Below, one piece after another: positions 48,345 to 58,349 of a stretch of 64,000 bases of DNA. The notes under the pieces were generated by a model. It was not told the origin of the DNA. It saw nothing but the letters and a program-made list of their open reading frames with translations, and made no database searches. Source of the stretch: Nissolia schottii (Eukaryota; Streptophyta; Magnoliopsida; Fabales; Fabaceae). Made by a program: the position numbers and the translations under genes. Position 1 is the first letter of the stretch; every line of letters begins with the position of its first letter. The stretch is from NCBI GenBank assembly GCA_003254905.1, contig QANU01020478.1:158385-222384 (forward strand). The letters are read 5' to 3'.

Positions 48345-51300
48345 ATGTTTGTCTACACCTCCATGGCCGTTCGGTTCCCCCTCGGCATCCCTCGTACTCT
48401 CTCTCTCTCTCTTAGTATTTCCATTTTCTCAAAGTGTTGTTTTTTATTTGTTTGGATATAAAATGAGAATTAGTAGCAGCAATTGCTTTTTGCAACTTAT
48501 GGTGGTGAGTGATTTTGCACTGGTGTTGCAGATAACCGGGTGCTACATATTGCTGCTTCCTGCAGGCTCACACCTCAGAACCACAACTGTGCTTTTGACA
48601 TGCCCCGGTAATATGCTTACTCATAGTTCACTCTGTCAGTTGAAATTCATGCTCTTGGAAATATTTTAAACTTTCGTTTCTTTCTTATGGAAGAAGAAGC
48701 ATACCATTGTCAATGTCAATCCACCAGGCCTATAGCACACAAGTGATATAATTTGTTCATGAATTGGAGGATCAAGTCCTAGGAAAGCTTCAAAAGGACT
48801 TGATGTTACCTTTCGGTATCTTACGAGGTCCTATCCTATAGGGATTGAAAATCTTCCTGCCAATGTCAGTGTTAGAAATATAAAAATCACTGCACAGCCT
48901 CCTTCCAACGGCTTAAACTTTTTTAGGAGAGTTTGTTCTAGACATGGTATGAGAGCCTGCGCATGATCAACTGGTTAGGAGTTTGATTCTTACTGCCCAA
49001 TAGAGCTGAATGGAGGAGAGATTAATGAGGTTTGAGGATAAAACTGTTTTGATTTGTTATACTAATTGGTGCATTTTTTTACCAATGTAAAATACACTTC
49101 CCTACCTCTACCCTCAAAGACTTCTCTAGAATGTGGGTGGCCATGAGCTCACAAAATCTTCTTCTGATTTTGGGTTTTTCTCTGTAAACTTTCCATTGAA
49201 AATTTTGGCTAGTGCCTAACTTGCAGGTAATAGCAAATACTAAATGTTACATGAGGAAATATATAATACATGAGCATAAATATGCAGGGATAGATGTCAA
49301 AAGTACACTGGCACTCCCTTGACAAGAAGGAGCAAACTTATAAAGAATAGAATTCGAGCATCAGCAGAGCATCTGGGCTCAGCTCAGGATCCTATGAAGA
49401 AAAATGTGAAGTCATCTTACCATCCATTTGAGGAATTCGCTAAGCCAGAGAATATTGGAGATGCTAGGCCTACAGCAGCAGAAACAAGTAGAACGATTAT
49501 TGAGGTATTAAATTGTATTCATGATGCTAATCAATGAAGTAACCCCATTTCCTTACAAGAAAAAGGAAATAATTTGGTTGTATGAACTTTTTCTCTTTAA
49601 TTAAATGCTATTTGCAGACAACTGAGAAAAAGATGAAGAATCTAACTCTTTCGATTATATAATGGTCCAGAGACTATTCTATGCTTAGAAATTTACAATC
49701 TTTATATACGATGAAAAACTATGGTGGTTTGTACATCAGTGCTTCAATGCTTCTATACAATTGATTTAGTATTATTTGTACTTCAATAGGTAGAGAAAGC
49801 TTCATAATGAGGAAGAAAGCATGTAGATGTTAAACTCAACACCTGACTTTATATTTCTTTGGAAAAAGCTGGTCAGTAGTTTTCGCTTGTAATCAAACTT
49901 TAAACTATGAACCGTGGATCTTTTATCTTAATGTAGTCTAATCAAGCTCAAGCTCAACTCATGTACTGAAAAAAGCTGCACTTGAGGCAAGACCTTTATC
50001 AAGCAGCTATTAAAGTGTTAAGTAGTTTTCCATTCTCATCCCAATAACTACTAATGCATCACTAATGATGATTACGGTCTTTCATTTTCAGGTAAACAGC
50101 AAAGCAACACTCATGTTCTCGGTTCTGATCAATGACAAAGACCATGAAAATGTTGTTTGGCCAGATTTGCCGTATTTGACTGATGACCATGGAAGTAAGT
50201 GAAGGCAAGATCATTATCGTTTGTTGTATAAATAAATTTTCTTGTTCCTAGGAAGTTTCATCTATCAAATTAAATTATATGTGCATTGCAGATATATACT
50301 TTCAAATGAAGAATGGTGAAGATATTTTGGAATCCTTAACTTCAGAGGATAACTTTGTGGTATGGCCATGTTTCTAACCTTCTATATAATGCCCAAGCAT
50401 TTCTTTTTACATATATCCCTGTTAATATGCATGCCTGAAGGCCTTCTCCAGAATTAGAGTTTGTAGAATGTAATAATTTGGGTGTGTATGTGCATTCTTC
50501 ATATCTTTTGGTGTCATTGATGTGAACATTCAGATGTGTATTTGGCTATTTGACTTCAGCAATCGTTTTATATTGTCACTAGTTCGCTTGTAGTGTATCA
50601 ATGTGCTTTCGAGGTATAGAACATCAAGCCTTGTCCATTGTTTGTTTTCTGCAGACCATACAGCTCACTGTTTCATAAGTTATTTGGAACATTTTTTACT
50701 TTTATTGTCATCAGACATCAATAACTCTCATATAAATTTTCAATATTTGTCTTTCGTGGATTTGGGAAATTCGATTCATAATTCATCTTCAATCATCTTT
50801 TTCATTCTAATCTCATGTTTCCAATTGTGGTTTGCAAAGTTTGCATCTCTTCCTATGCAATGATGTTTGGTTATGGCTTGTCTATTCTGTACCTTGTAGC
50901 AAGTCATTGTTGGTGTGGATACCATGGAAATGATCTCTGAGATGGACTTGTCTAGTCCTTCAGAAATTAACTTTGGTATTGAAGAAATTGGTGATGAAGA
51001 AGGTAACAATGTTGATGATGATGATGAAGAGGATGAAGATGAATATGAAGATGATGATGAAGATGGCAGCGATGACGATGATTCGGTATGAAATTCGTTT
51101 TGTTTTCAGTATAATTTTGAAGACTGAAGTCATTTTTCAAGTGAAAACATTATATGTGGAAACATTATGCATTATTTTCTATGTTCATGTTTGCAGGAAT
51201 GGGTTGTTCTTTCTGATGAGGATGAACAGGATGATACTGATGATGAAACACTTAGAGACTGGGCAAAATTGGAGACTATGCGTTCCTCGCATCCAATGCA

Positions 51301-52894
51301 TTTTGCAGAAACATTGGCTGAGGTAAATATGAATGGTAAATATTAATGGCCAAAGCAAGTGTGCTGTGATTGGTTGTAGCATATTTTCCATTGTAAGTAT
51401 GCCTAGGTTTCTTGGTACCAGGTTAACCCTTTTTGTCTTTTATGGTTAGATCGCTTCGGATGATCCGATTGATTGGATGGAACAGCCTCCAGCTTGTCTA
51501 GCTATTCAAGGCCTTATAAGACCTGCCTTCATTGAAGAACATTCTATAATACAGAAGCATCTATCTGCCAATCAGTCCAGTAATACCAACACAAGCGAAT
51601 CCGTCGAAAGTAAAGGAGAAAACTTTGATGTGATTAACGATCATGTGAATAATTCAGGACCACTTAAAGATAATGCAGCACAGATGGAGAAGAATGAGAA
51701 TAGCGATGTTCCCATCAATGAGACTGCGTTTTACAAACTGGAGATGATTAAGATTCAGCTGTTTTCGGCACATGGACAACCAGTATGTTTAACTCTACCA
51801 GCTTGGATGCAATGTATCGTACACTTTGTTCATAAAACATGTCGAATATGCTTCTTTCATCTATCATCACAGCCTACACTTCACTCCATCAAATTGCTTG
51901 CAATAACTTAACAGTAATGTATAAATGGTTGACAAAGAATGACTTTACTCTTTGAATATTAACCGAGAATTTAGGTATGAGTGTTCTTTTATGTGTTAAA
52001 GTACATATTGTTTGAACCAGTATTTGGTTTTGCCGAAAATGAAAACTGCTTATAATTCTGGCAGACGCTTGTTGAAGTAGAAGATTACATGAAAGCTCAA
52101 CCTGATGCTATTGCACACTCAGCTTCCAAAATCATATCTCGTGTGAAAGCTGGTGGAGAAAAGGCTGTACAAGCCCTCAAGTCTCTCTGTTCGAGATGTA
52201 AGGCCATTCAAGCGGAGGTATTACAAAAACTGTTGAAAAAAGTTTCTCAATAAATTTCTTTCTTGCCATAGTTCATTGGTTTTTGTATACATTTTTAAGT
52301 GTAGTTTGGTGAGTCATTGTACTTGTGAACCAAAAAATAAGTCAATGTAATCCCAAATATATCAGTAATTCTGTTAACATGAACAGGTACGGTTTTTTGA
52401 AGTCAACTATTAATAAAATACACTGCCATATGAAATATAGGAACGTATATAAGAAATTTCCATAACCTTTATGTTTGGTTCCATTTTATTGAGATATTTT
52501 TTTGTGTGCAAGCATGTGCATGCTCCTTAGTATGTTTTTCTATTGATTATCACATTTGATTGCAACTTACTGCAGGAGGCACAACTTACCTGTGTAGACT
52601 CCCTTGGGTTTGATGTAAGGGTTTGTTCAGGAACTCAAGTCCAAACGCTGAGATTTGCATTTAAGAAAAGGGTACATTAGTATTGTGTTTCTTCTGTGCC
52701 TCACATCTTCTATGTATTCCCCTTTTTAACTTTCCCCCCAAAAATCTCTTATATGCAAACCATTCACAGCTATTAAATTCCATTTGCAGGCTACTTCTGA
52801 GTACAGTGCTGAGAGACAAATCAATGATATACTATTTCCAGGATGTCACCAAAAGCCGCAAAAAATGACGCAAACACATCAAAATGAATGTTAA
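48345..52894 (+). CDS. Homologue of uncharacterised protein At3g49140
   Basis: Eleven exons: 48345-48393, 48532-48607, 49288-49504, 50092-50194, 50292-50359, 50900-51085, 51197-51322, 51450-51782, 52065-52217, 52576-52671, 52790-52894. Phases agree and give 503 aa. Recognisable blocks are YHPFEEFAKPENIGDARPTA, LMFSVLINDKDHENVVWPDL, DWAKLETMRSSHPMHFAETL, DWMEQPPACLAIQGLIRPAF, LEMIKIQLFSAHGQPTLVEV and CVDSLGFDVRVCSGTQVQTL, ending in ATSEYSAERQINDILFP. Exon 6 encodes an unusually long acidic run. Databases often label the Arabidopsis gene PPR-like, but I see no PPR motif here; the sequence looks more like a plastid protein of the DUF2470/heme-utilisation-like type, which I cannot prove. Residues 1-40 (exons 1 and 2, with MAVRFPLGIP) are the least certain and could be a transit peptide. 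Confidence 0.88.
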
Positions 52895-53743
52895 AACCCT
52901 TCTAAATGTCATGTTCCTTGTCAATTTTTTATTGGCTTGTTGTATGCCAAATGCCATTGAGTGTGCATAGAGGTAAAAGAAAAGGAAAAAGAAGGCATGC
53001 AAATGCAGATGCCTATCAGGTTATGTAATTTTTGTTCCATTAACCATAATTTAAAGGAAATGCTTATCTCGGTTGCTTCTTTGCTGATCTATGCATTTTT
53101 GCTCACTTTTATTTGTATTCAGTCTAATGTCAGCAAATGCAAGTAAATAGACTCTGTGTCAGTACACATGATCAGATGATACATGTTGGTCCCAAGTTTA
53201 CAATAATATAGCGAGCCTTTTGTACTAAATCTCCCACGGGAAATATCATTTACATGATTGTTTTATGAGGGTATAGTGTTCCTGTTCTAAAGTTTTAAAA
53301 GGATTTCTTCTTAAACATTTAACTTCTAAGTTGTGTTCTGTCTTCGACAACTTGTTCTGTTGCAAGGCCCATTTCGATTTGAGTACTGAACCACCCCAGA
53401 TACGTTAAGGTATCTCGAAGAAAACAGTAATATAATATAGTTAAAACCATTTTGATGCACTGCATTGTGACATCTATATAGTCATACCAAGAATTGCATT
53501 TGTTAGATCAAATTCTTAATCAAAACAGAAATACCAACACTACCTTACCGCATAGAGTTGACTATGAGACTTCAAACGTATTAAAATCTGAAAGCAATAA
53601 CCAGTGACAGATTCCAAACTTTTAATTAAGACTTCTAGTCCAAACTAGAAGTTGTATATAAGTACATGATCTTATAACTAAGAGCTTCATAAAATTTTAT
53701 TGAACTATTAGACACAAAATACAATCAAGATAGTACCTACAAC
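52895..53743. other. Convergent intergenic spacer
   Basis: About 850 bp between two converging genes, containing their 3' untranslated regions. Nothing else recognised. Confidence 0.6.
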
Positions 53744-54763
53744 CTAGCTCCTTGTAATACAAGTCTCATACACCAACTGTGCTGCAAGCATATCAACAAT
53801 TGCAGAACCAACAGACTTAAACACAGTGATTTTCTCTGAACTGCTTCTCCCAACCTTGTCCCCTCTAACAAGTTCCAACAAGTTTCCACCAATCTCATCC
53901 TTGTTGATCACTCCTCTCTCAAAAGCACCCACCAATTCCCCTGCCTCAACCAGAGCAGCCTCATTGTCCACAAACACCTTCCCCCTTCTTATGGCATCAT
54001 CATCACACTCCATCATTGAGGGCTTGAATGAACCAACCAAATCCAAATGAGCCCCATCCTTCAACCTCTCCCCTTTGACAAGTGGCGCCTCGGAGTTCGT
54101 TGCACAGCTCACAATATCCCCAAATCCAACAACCTCGTCCAAATTCCCACTACCCTCAAAGCTCAACCCTTCAAATTCACCACTCTCACCCAATTTCAGT
54201 GCCAAAGTTCTCGCCTTTTCCACCGTCCTGTTCCATATGATGACTTTTTTCAAACTGGGTCGGGCTGAAACATGGGCTCTGATCAGGTGCGGTGCCATGG
54301 CACCAGCACCAACCATAACAAGCACCTCGCAGTCATCCCTAGCCAGATACTTGGAAGCCAAGCCAGAGACACACGAGGTTCTGTAAAGGGTGAGTTCAGT
54401 GGAGTCCATGGAAGCTAGGGTTTGGCCATTGATGGAACTGAAGAGGACATAGCTTCCCTGAACGCCAGGTAGATTGAGTGCAGAGTTTTGGGGGAAATGG
54501 GTGACGAGCTTGACGCCGATGTAAGGGAAAGAAGGGGAAGAGGACCAAGAGGGCATGAGGAGGAGGGAGTTGGAATAGGAGAGGGAATGGTGGTGGCGGA
54601 TTGGGGTGTGGAGAAAGGTTGAGACTTTGGGGAGATTTGATTGGAAATGATGGATGAGAGTTTGGTGGGTGAGAATGGAGCATAAGGTTTCGGTGGATAT
54701 GAAGATTGGAGAAGAAGACATGGAGGTGGTGGATTTGTCTTTGATGTTGGGAGGGGAAGCCAT
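53744..54763 (-). CDS. SARD4: SARD4, ornithine cyclodeaminase/mu-crystallin family reductase
   Basis: An intronless 339-aa gene. It matches the plant SARD4 proteins over its whole length: LLLMPSWSSSPSFPYIGVKL (K85), GSYVLFSSINGQTLASMDST, a Rossmann NAD(P) motif GAGAMAPHL (152-160), IIWNRT, DIVSCATNSEAPLVKGE, DLVGSF (241-246) and VFVDNEAALVEAGELVGAFE. In Arabidopsis SARD4 is plastidial and reduces the dehydropipecolate made by ALD1 to pipecolic acid, the precursor of N-hydroxypipecolic acid, a mobile signal of systemic acquired resistance. The annotated start (54763) adds MASPPNIKDKSTTS before a second ATG at 54721 (MSSSPIF), where most relatives appear to start; either is possible. No strong transit peptide is visible. 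The gene converges with the At3g49140 homologue. Confidence 0.94.
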   Translation of the reverse strand: MASPPNIKDKSTTSMSSSPIFISTETLCSILTHQTLIHHFQSNLPKVSTFLHTPIRHHHSLSYSNSLLLMPSWSSSPSFPYIGVKLVTHFPQNSALNLPGVQGSYVLFSSINGQTLASMDSTELTLYRTSCVSGLASKYLARDDCEVLVMVGAGAMAPHLIRAHVSARPSLKKVIIWNRTVEKARTLALKLGESGEFEGLSFEGSGNLDEVVGFGDIVSCATNSEAPLVKGERLKDGAHLDLVGSFKPSMMECDDDAIRRGKVFVDNEAALVEAGELVGAFERGVINKDEIGGNLLELVRGDKVGRSSSEKITVFKSVGSAIVDMLAAQLVYETCITRS

Positions 54764-55001
54764 TGGTGAGTGAGTTTTTTAAGGTTAGGGGAAGAGACAG
54801 GTGTTTGTTGAGTTTCTTGCTCGTAGGAAATCATACCTCACACGATCAATACAAAAATTAATGATTTTTTTAGTTCATTTAATAAATGAATTTATAATTA
54901 ATTTAACAAAAAAATTTAATCTCTTATTCTTGAAAAAATTACTTTTGATGAGAGTCCAAAATACTAGAAAGAACTCTTTTACGAGCCTACGTGTTTTTAT
55001 G

Positions 55002-55007
55002 GGTCAA
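55002..55007 (-). promoter_or_regulatory. W-box candidate upstream of SARD4
   Basis: TTGACC on the minus strand, about 240 bases before the SARD4 start codon. It fits the WRKY consensus TTGACY. A single hit is common by chance. Confidence 0.25.
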
Positions 55008-55577
55008 GTGAATTATGTAACAACTACAGTAGCTTTGTTTTAATGGTTCATTTTTTATTTTTCGAGGTTTTAAAATATTTATTTATTTATAATATTTAGT
55101 TATGATTATATTTTTTTTATTCACAACTTTAGTTGTAATAAACATTTTGTTAGTATAATAGATGTATAGAGAGTAATAATAGTATTAAAAATAGAATTTT
55201 TTTATATAGAAATAATTTTGTCAATTTATATTATTTTATATATTTATCAATTTTTTTTAATTTCTTTGATATGTATAGTGTTTATAGTTTGAAATAGAGG
55301 GAATAGTTTATTAACCCTACATCTTCCACTTTTACCAAAAACTTTAAAGTTTTAAATTTATGAATTCATTTATTTGTATAATTTTTATAGTTTCATTTTT
55401 CATCTGAGTATTCTAAACATATCCTTAGAATACTAAAAAATCATGAGCAGTATTAGGAAGACCTTTTTAGTGACTACTTATTCTCACAACAATACTTGTG
55501 AAGTACTCTTGTTAAGGAAGTGGCTTCTCTTTGTTCCCCTTAAGCATATTAGAATGGAATTCTGAGTCTTTCTCTTT

Positions 55578-55604
55578 GAATGAATGAATGAATGAATGAA
55601 TGAA
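55578..55604. repeat. (GAAT)n microsatellite
   Basis: Nearly seven uninterrupted GAAT tetramers in the spacer downstream of the DUF4228 gene. Confidence 0.95.
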
Positions 55605-56078
55605 AAGAAAGGCTCTTGTAGAAAAAGGAAAAGAAAAAAAGTAAAGAATGTATAGCTAAAGCACTTTATTTTCCAACTCTTTAATGTCTTTTTGTACCGT
55701 GCTCAAACTCGTTTTTATAGCTTTTTAACTTATAATTTATCATTCCTCTTCTAAGTGGGGTATATGAATGTATGAACTGGAAGTTCTCATATCCATAATG
55801 AATTGTTGATGCTGTGTGATATTTGCTGATTATCACAATAATTACATTCTTATTGATCAGTTCAAAGTAACCATACATTCTTTGCTTGCAAGAAAAATAA
55901 AGATATAAGCAAATGCACTGAAATTCTACAATATGTGATGTGACAAGCAGAGTGAATCCACATGAAATTTTAGAGAAGAAGAAAAAAACCATGGAAGAAG
56001 AAGAAAAGATAGAGGGAAAACAAAAAAAGAAGACAGTGGAAATAGGCTGCAATTCAAAATTATTTGTTTACTTTAGTA

Positions 56079-56744
56079 CTAAATGCCTACTGCTAATGCA
56101 TCACCAATGTTTGATGAAATGCTCCAAGTGGTGCTGGAAAGGCTCCACTGATCAGAAACAATGCCTGAAGCTGCAGAAGAGATGCCGCCGCCGCCGCCGC
56201 TGCCAACACCACCACACTTTGCCACAATCCTCACACTCTCTATCAGCTCCTTGGTGCGAGCCTCTTGTGCCAAGATCTCCAGCAACTGTTCGGGGTTGAT
56301 CACAAGCTTCACTTTCCAAAACCTTCTGCTGCTGCTAGAGAATTGTTCCATCATTGAAGACCTCTTGAGCAATCCAATTCCATGGTGGTAGTCCAAGGAC
56401 ATTCTGTATGGGGCAGGGAACATGGACATAGGAACACTGTGAGATCTAATGTGGCCTTGTCTCACAACATTGTCACATGGTAGCACATCATCATCATTGG
56501 AATTGGAATTGGAATTGTTGTTGAGTGGAAGCAAGTAGTAAGAGCGTCCTGCTACTAACTCATCATATTGGCTAAGTGGCTTCCAGAAGAGGTCATGGCT
56601 TCTGAATATGCCATGGCCCGGGAACTCGTTGGTGATGAAGTTTACAGTCACCGGAGCACTGAATTCCATGATGCCGCCGTTCGATGTTATCACTTTGATT
56701 GCCGCATCAGTGTCTGCTGCTGCCCCAAAGAAGCAGTTCCCCAT
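56079..56744 (-). CDS. DUF4228 domain protein with N-myristoylation-type start
   Basis: An intronless 221-aa gene. The ATG at 56744 gives MGNCFFG, a glycine-2 context typical of N-myristoylated plant DUF4228 proteins; the open frame upstream has no ATG. The domain follows the family: AAIKVITSNGGIMEFSAPVT, VNFITNEFPGHGIFRSHDLF, WKPLSQYDELVAGRSYYLLP, and, towards the end, WKVKLVINPEQLLEILAQEA with RTKELIESVRIVAKC. Low-complexity N/S and G tracts separate the blocks. DUF4228 genes in Arabidopsis are small, often stress-responsive and of unknown biochemical function. A TATA box stands at 56972. Confidence 0.87.
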   Translation of the reverse strand: MGNCFFGAAADTDAAIKVITSNGGIMEFSAPVTVNFITNEFPGHGIFRSHDLFWKPLSQYDELVAGRSYYLLPLNNNSNSNSNDDDVLPCDNVVRQGHIRSHSVPMSMFPAPYRMSLDYHHGIGLLKRSSMMEQFSSSSRRFWKVKLVINPEQLLEILAQEARTKELIESVRIVAKCGGVGSGGGGGISSAASGIVSDQWSLSSTTWSISSNIGDALAVGI

Positions 56745-56971
56745 GCTTGACTTCAAAACTGTTTGGTAAAAGTAGTATTTGGTGTTCTTTGTGTTAATAA
56801 TATATGGTGCATGGACTGGTAATGGCTAGAGTGATTGGTGGAAAATTGTATACAGTGGGAAACTTGTTGAGAAGAAAAGAAAGAAAAAATGTAGTGGTCG
56901 GTTAGATTCTTCTTGTGTGCTTTGGCTAAAGCTAGGCAAGAAGAAAACTAAAGGAAATAAAGGGCATCATC

Positions 56972-56978
56972 CTATATA
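56972..56978 (-). promoter_or_regulatory. TATA box of the DUF4228 gene
   Basis: CATATATAGG on the minus strand, about 230 bases upstream of the start codon, predicting a leader of about 200 bases. Confidence 0.5.
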
Positions 56979-58349
56979 TGCTCCCATCATTATGCAATTT
57001 GGATAGAACTGGTATGAACAAAAACCTTGGTAAATTTTGTTCTGTCTACATACATAATTCATTTAATGCAGGATTAGTATTTGGCAGTTGATTTAAGAAA
57101 CTTCTTGGAGAGAATATAGCGGCAGCTAGTGTACGAGACTCTCACCTAGTGGAGTCTGTAGATGGTAGATCTACATAGCTTTACTTTGCAAACAAAGAGA
57201 TTATTTCTAAGATTTAAACTTGTAATCCTTAGATCACAAGACAAAAGTTTTACGATTGCAACGAGGCTCACCCTCTTCATGGTGAGAATCAAATGTTAAA
57301 CCAATTCAAATGAATTGAAAGTTCATATTAATTCAGCAGATGTCTAACTAATTTTTTTTATTTTTTATTTTTTGGTATCCAAGACCTTACATGGGGAATG
57401 CACTTCCCCAATTTCTACATGGTGTGTGTGATTAGTGGAAGTAAAAATAGATAAATGGGGTCATACAGTGTTGTTTCCACGTCTTTTATTCAATACAAAA
57501 AGAGGAAAAGTGTCGTTACATATCAGTTTTGGTCCCACTAAGCTCAACCCCAGAGAAAGAAAGTAAAAGCGGTAGTAACTAGTACCTATCACTTGGTCCA
57601 CTTCATTGGCCTTTTTCTTTTTGGACATTTTTTCCTAAGATGATCAAGATGTCAAGACAGATACAATTATGGATCCATTGAGCTGCCTAGATTATTGCAC
57701 AAGATTAATTACTGACTCCAACAAAATAACACTCAGAATTTTTGTCTTGTGCAATTTTTTTTCCTCCTTATTTTGGTCAAGAGGTGCTTTAGATCATGTC
57801 ATCATGCTGAAATTCAAGCTCATACCACATCCTTTGTAGTTCAATTTAAGCTGCAGTGGGGCCTGGCAAATCTTTTGCTTTGGCCAACATGTTGAGAATT
57901 CAGTTTACCCTTTTTCCACTTGATATCATTGTCTTATTCTCTTGTCTAATTTGTCTTCACTAACTATGGTATCTCCGCCGCAATATAATTCAGTATCATT
58001 GAAACAAAAAGCATTCTCTCAATCAAACAAAAAAAATTTGCATATAGTTCACAATTTCTTAATATATTTTGTCAACTTGTAACACCACAGTAACATTCCT
58101 TAACTTTATATTCCATCTCAAAACTGAAATGCTACTGCTTTCTTTGACTCTATATTTTTAGCCGGATGTTATTTGTATCTACTTCTTGTCTTCTTTCTTA
58201 TTGTCTTTATGTCTTACGTAGGAATCAATGCAGTTATGATTCTTATGATCATTCTATTGAAAAGCCAAGTAACTTGAATCCCTCACATTCAATGTAATTC
58301 CTTCTTCTGCATCTAATTCTCCTAATCTTTTTGTGATCTTCATCCAACC
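56979..58349. other. Divergent intergenic spacer
   Basis: 1.4 kb between two divergently transcribed genes. It contains a SINE (57119-57277). The remaining sequence presumably holds both promoters; no other element was recognised. Confidence 0.6.
57119..57277 (-). mobile_element. Au-like SINE, intergenic copy
   Basis: On the minus strand it starts GAGGGTGAGCCTCGTTGCAA with a tRNA-like A box, has GATTACAAGTTTAAATC at the B-box position, and ends GAGTCTCGTACACTAGCTGC before CGC. This is the order of the Au SINE family of flowering plants. It is diverged, and its target duplication is not clear. Confidence 0.7.

Larger units (their letters stand above)
54764..56078. other. SARD4 promoter side and spacer
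   Basis: 1.3 kb between the SARD4 start and the 3' end of the DUF4228 gene, AT-rich from 54.84 kb on. It holds a W-box-type word (55002) and a (GAAT)n run (55578-55604). No gene is seen. Confidence 0.55.

Noticed and set aside
50973..51326. 117-codon methionine-rich frame
   Set aside because: A shifted reading of the acidic GAT-repeat in exon 6 of the At3g49140 homologue.
54396..54834. Proline/serine-rich open frames overlapping the 5' end of SARD4
   Set aside because: They are in other frames of the SARD4 coding sequence and have biased composition from codon structure.
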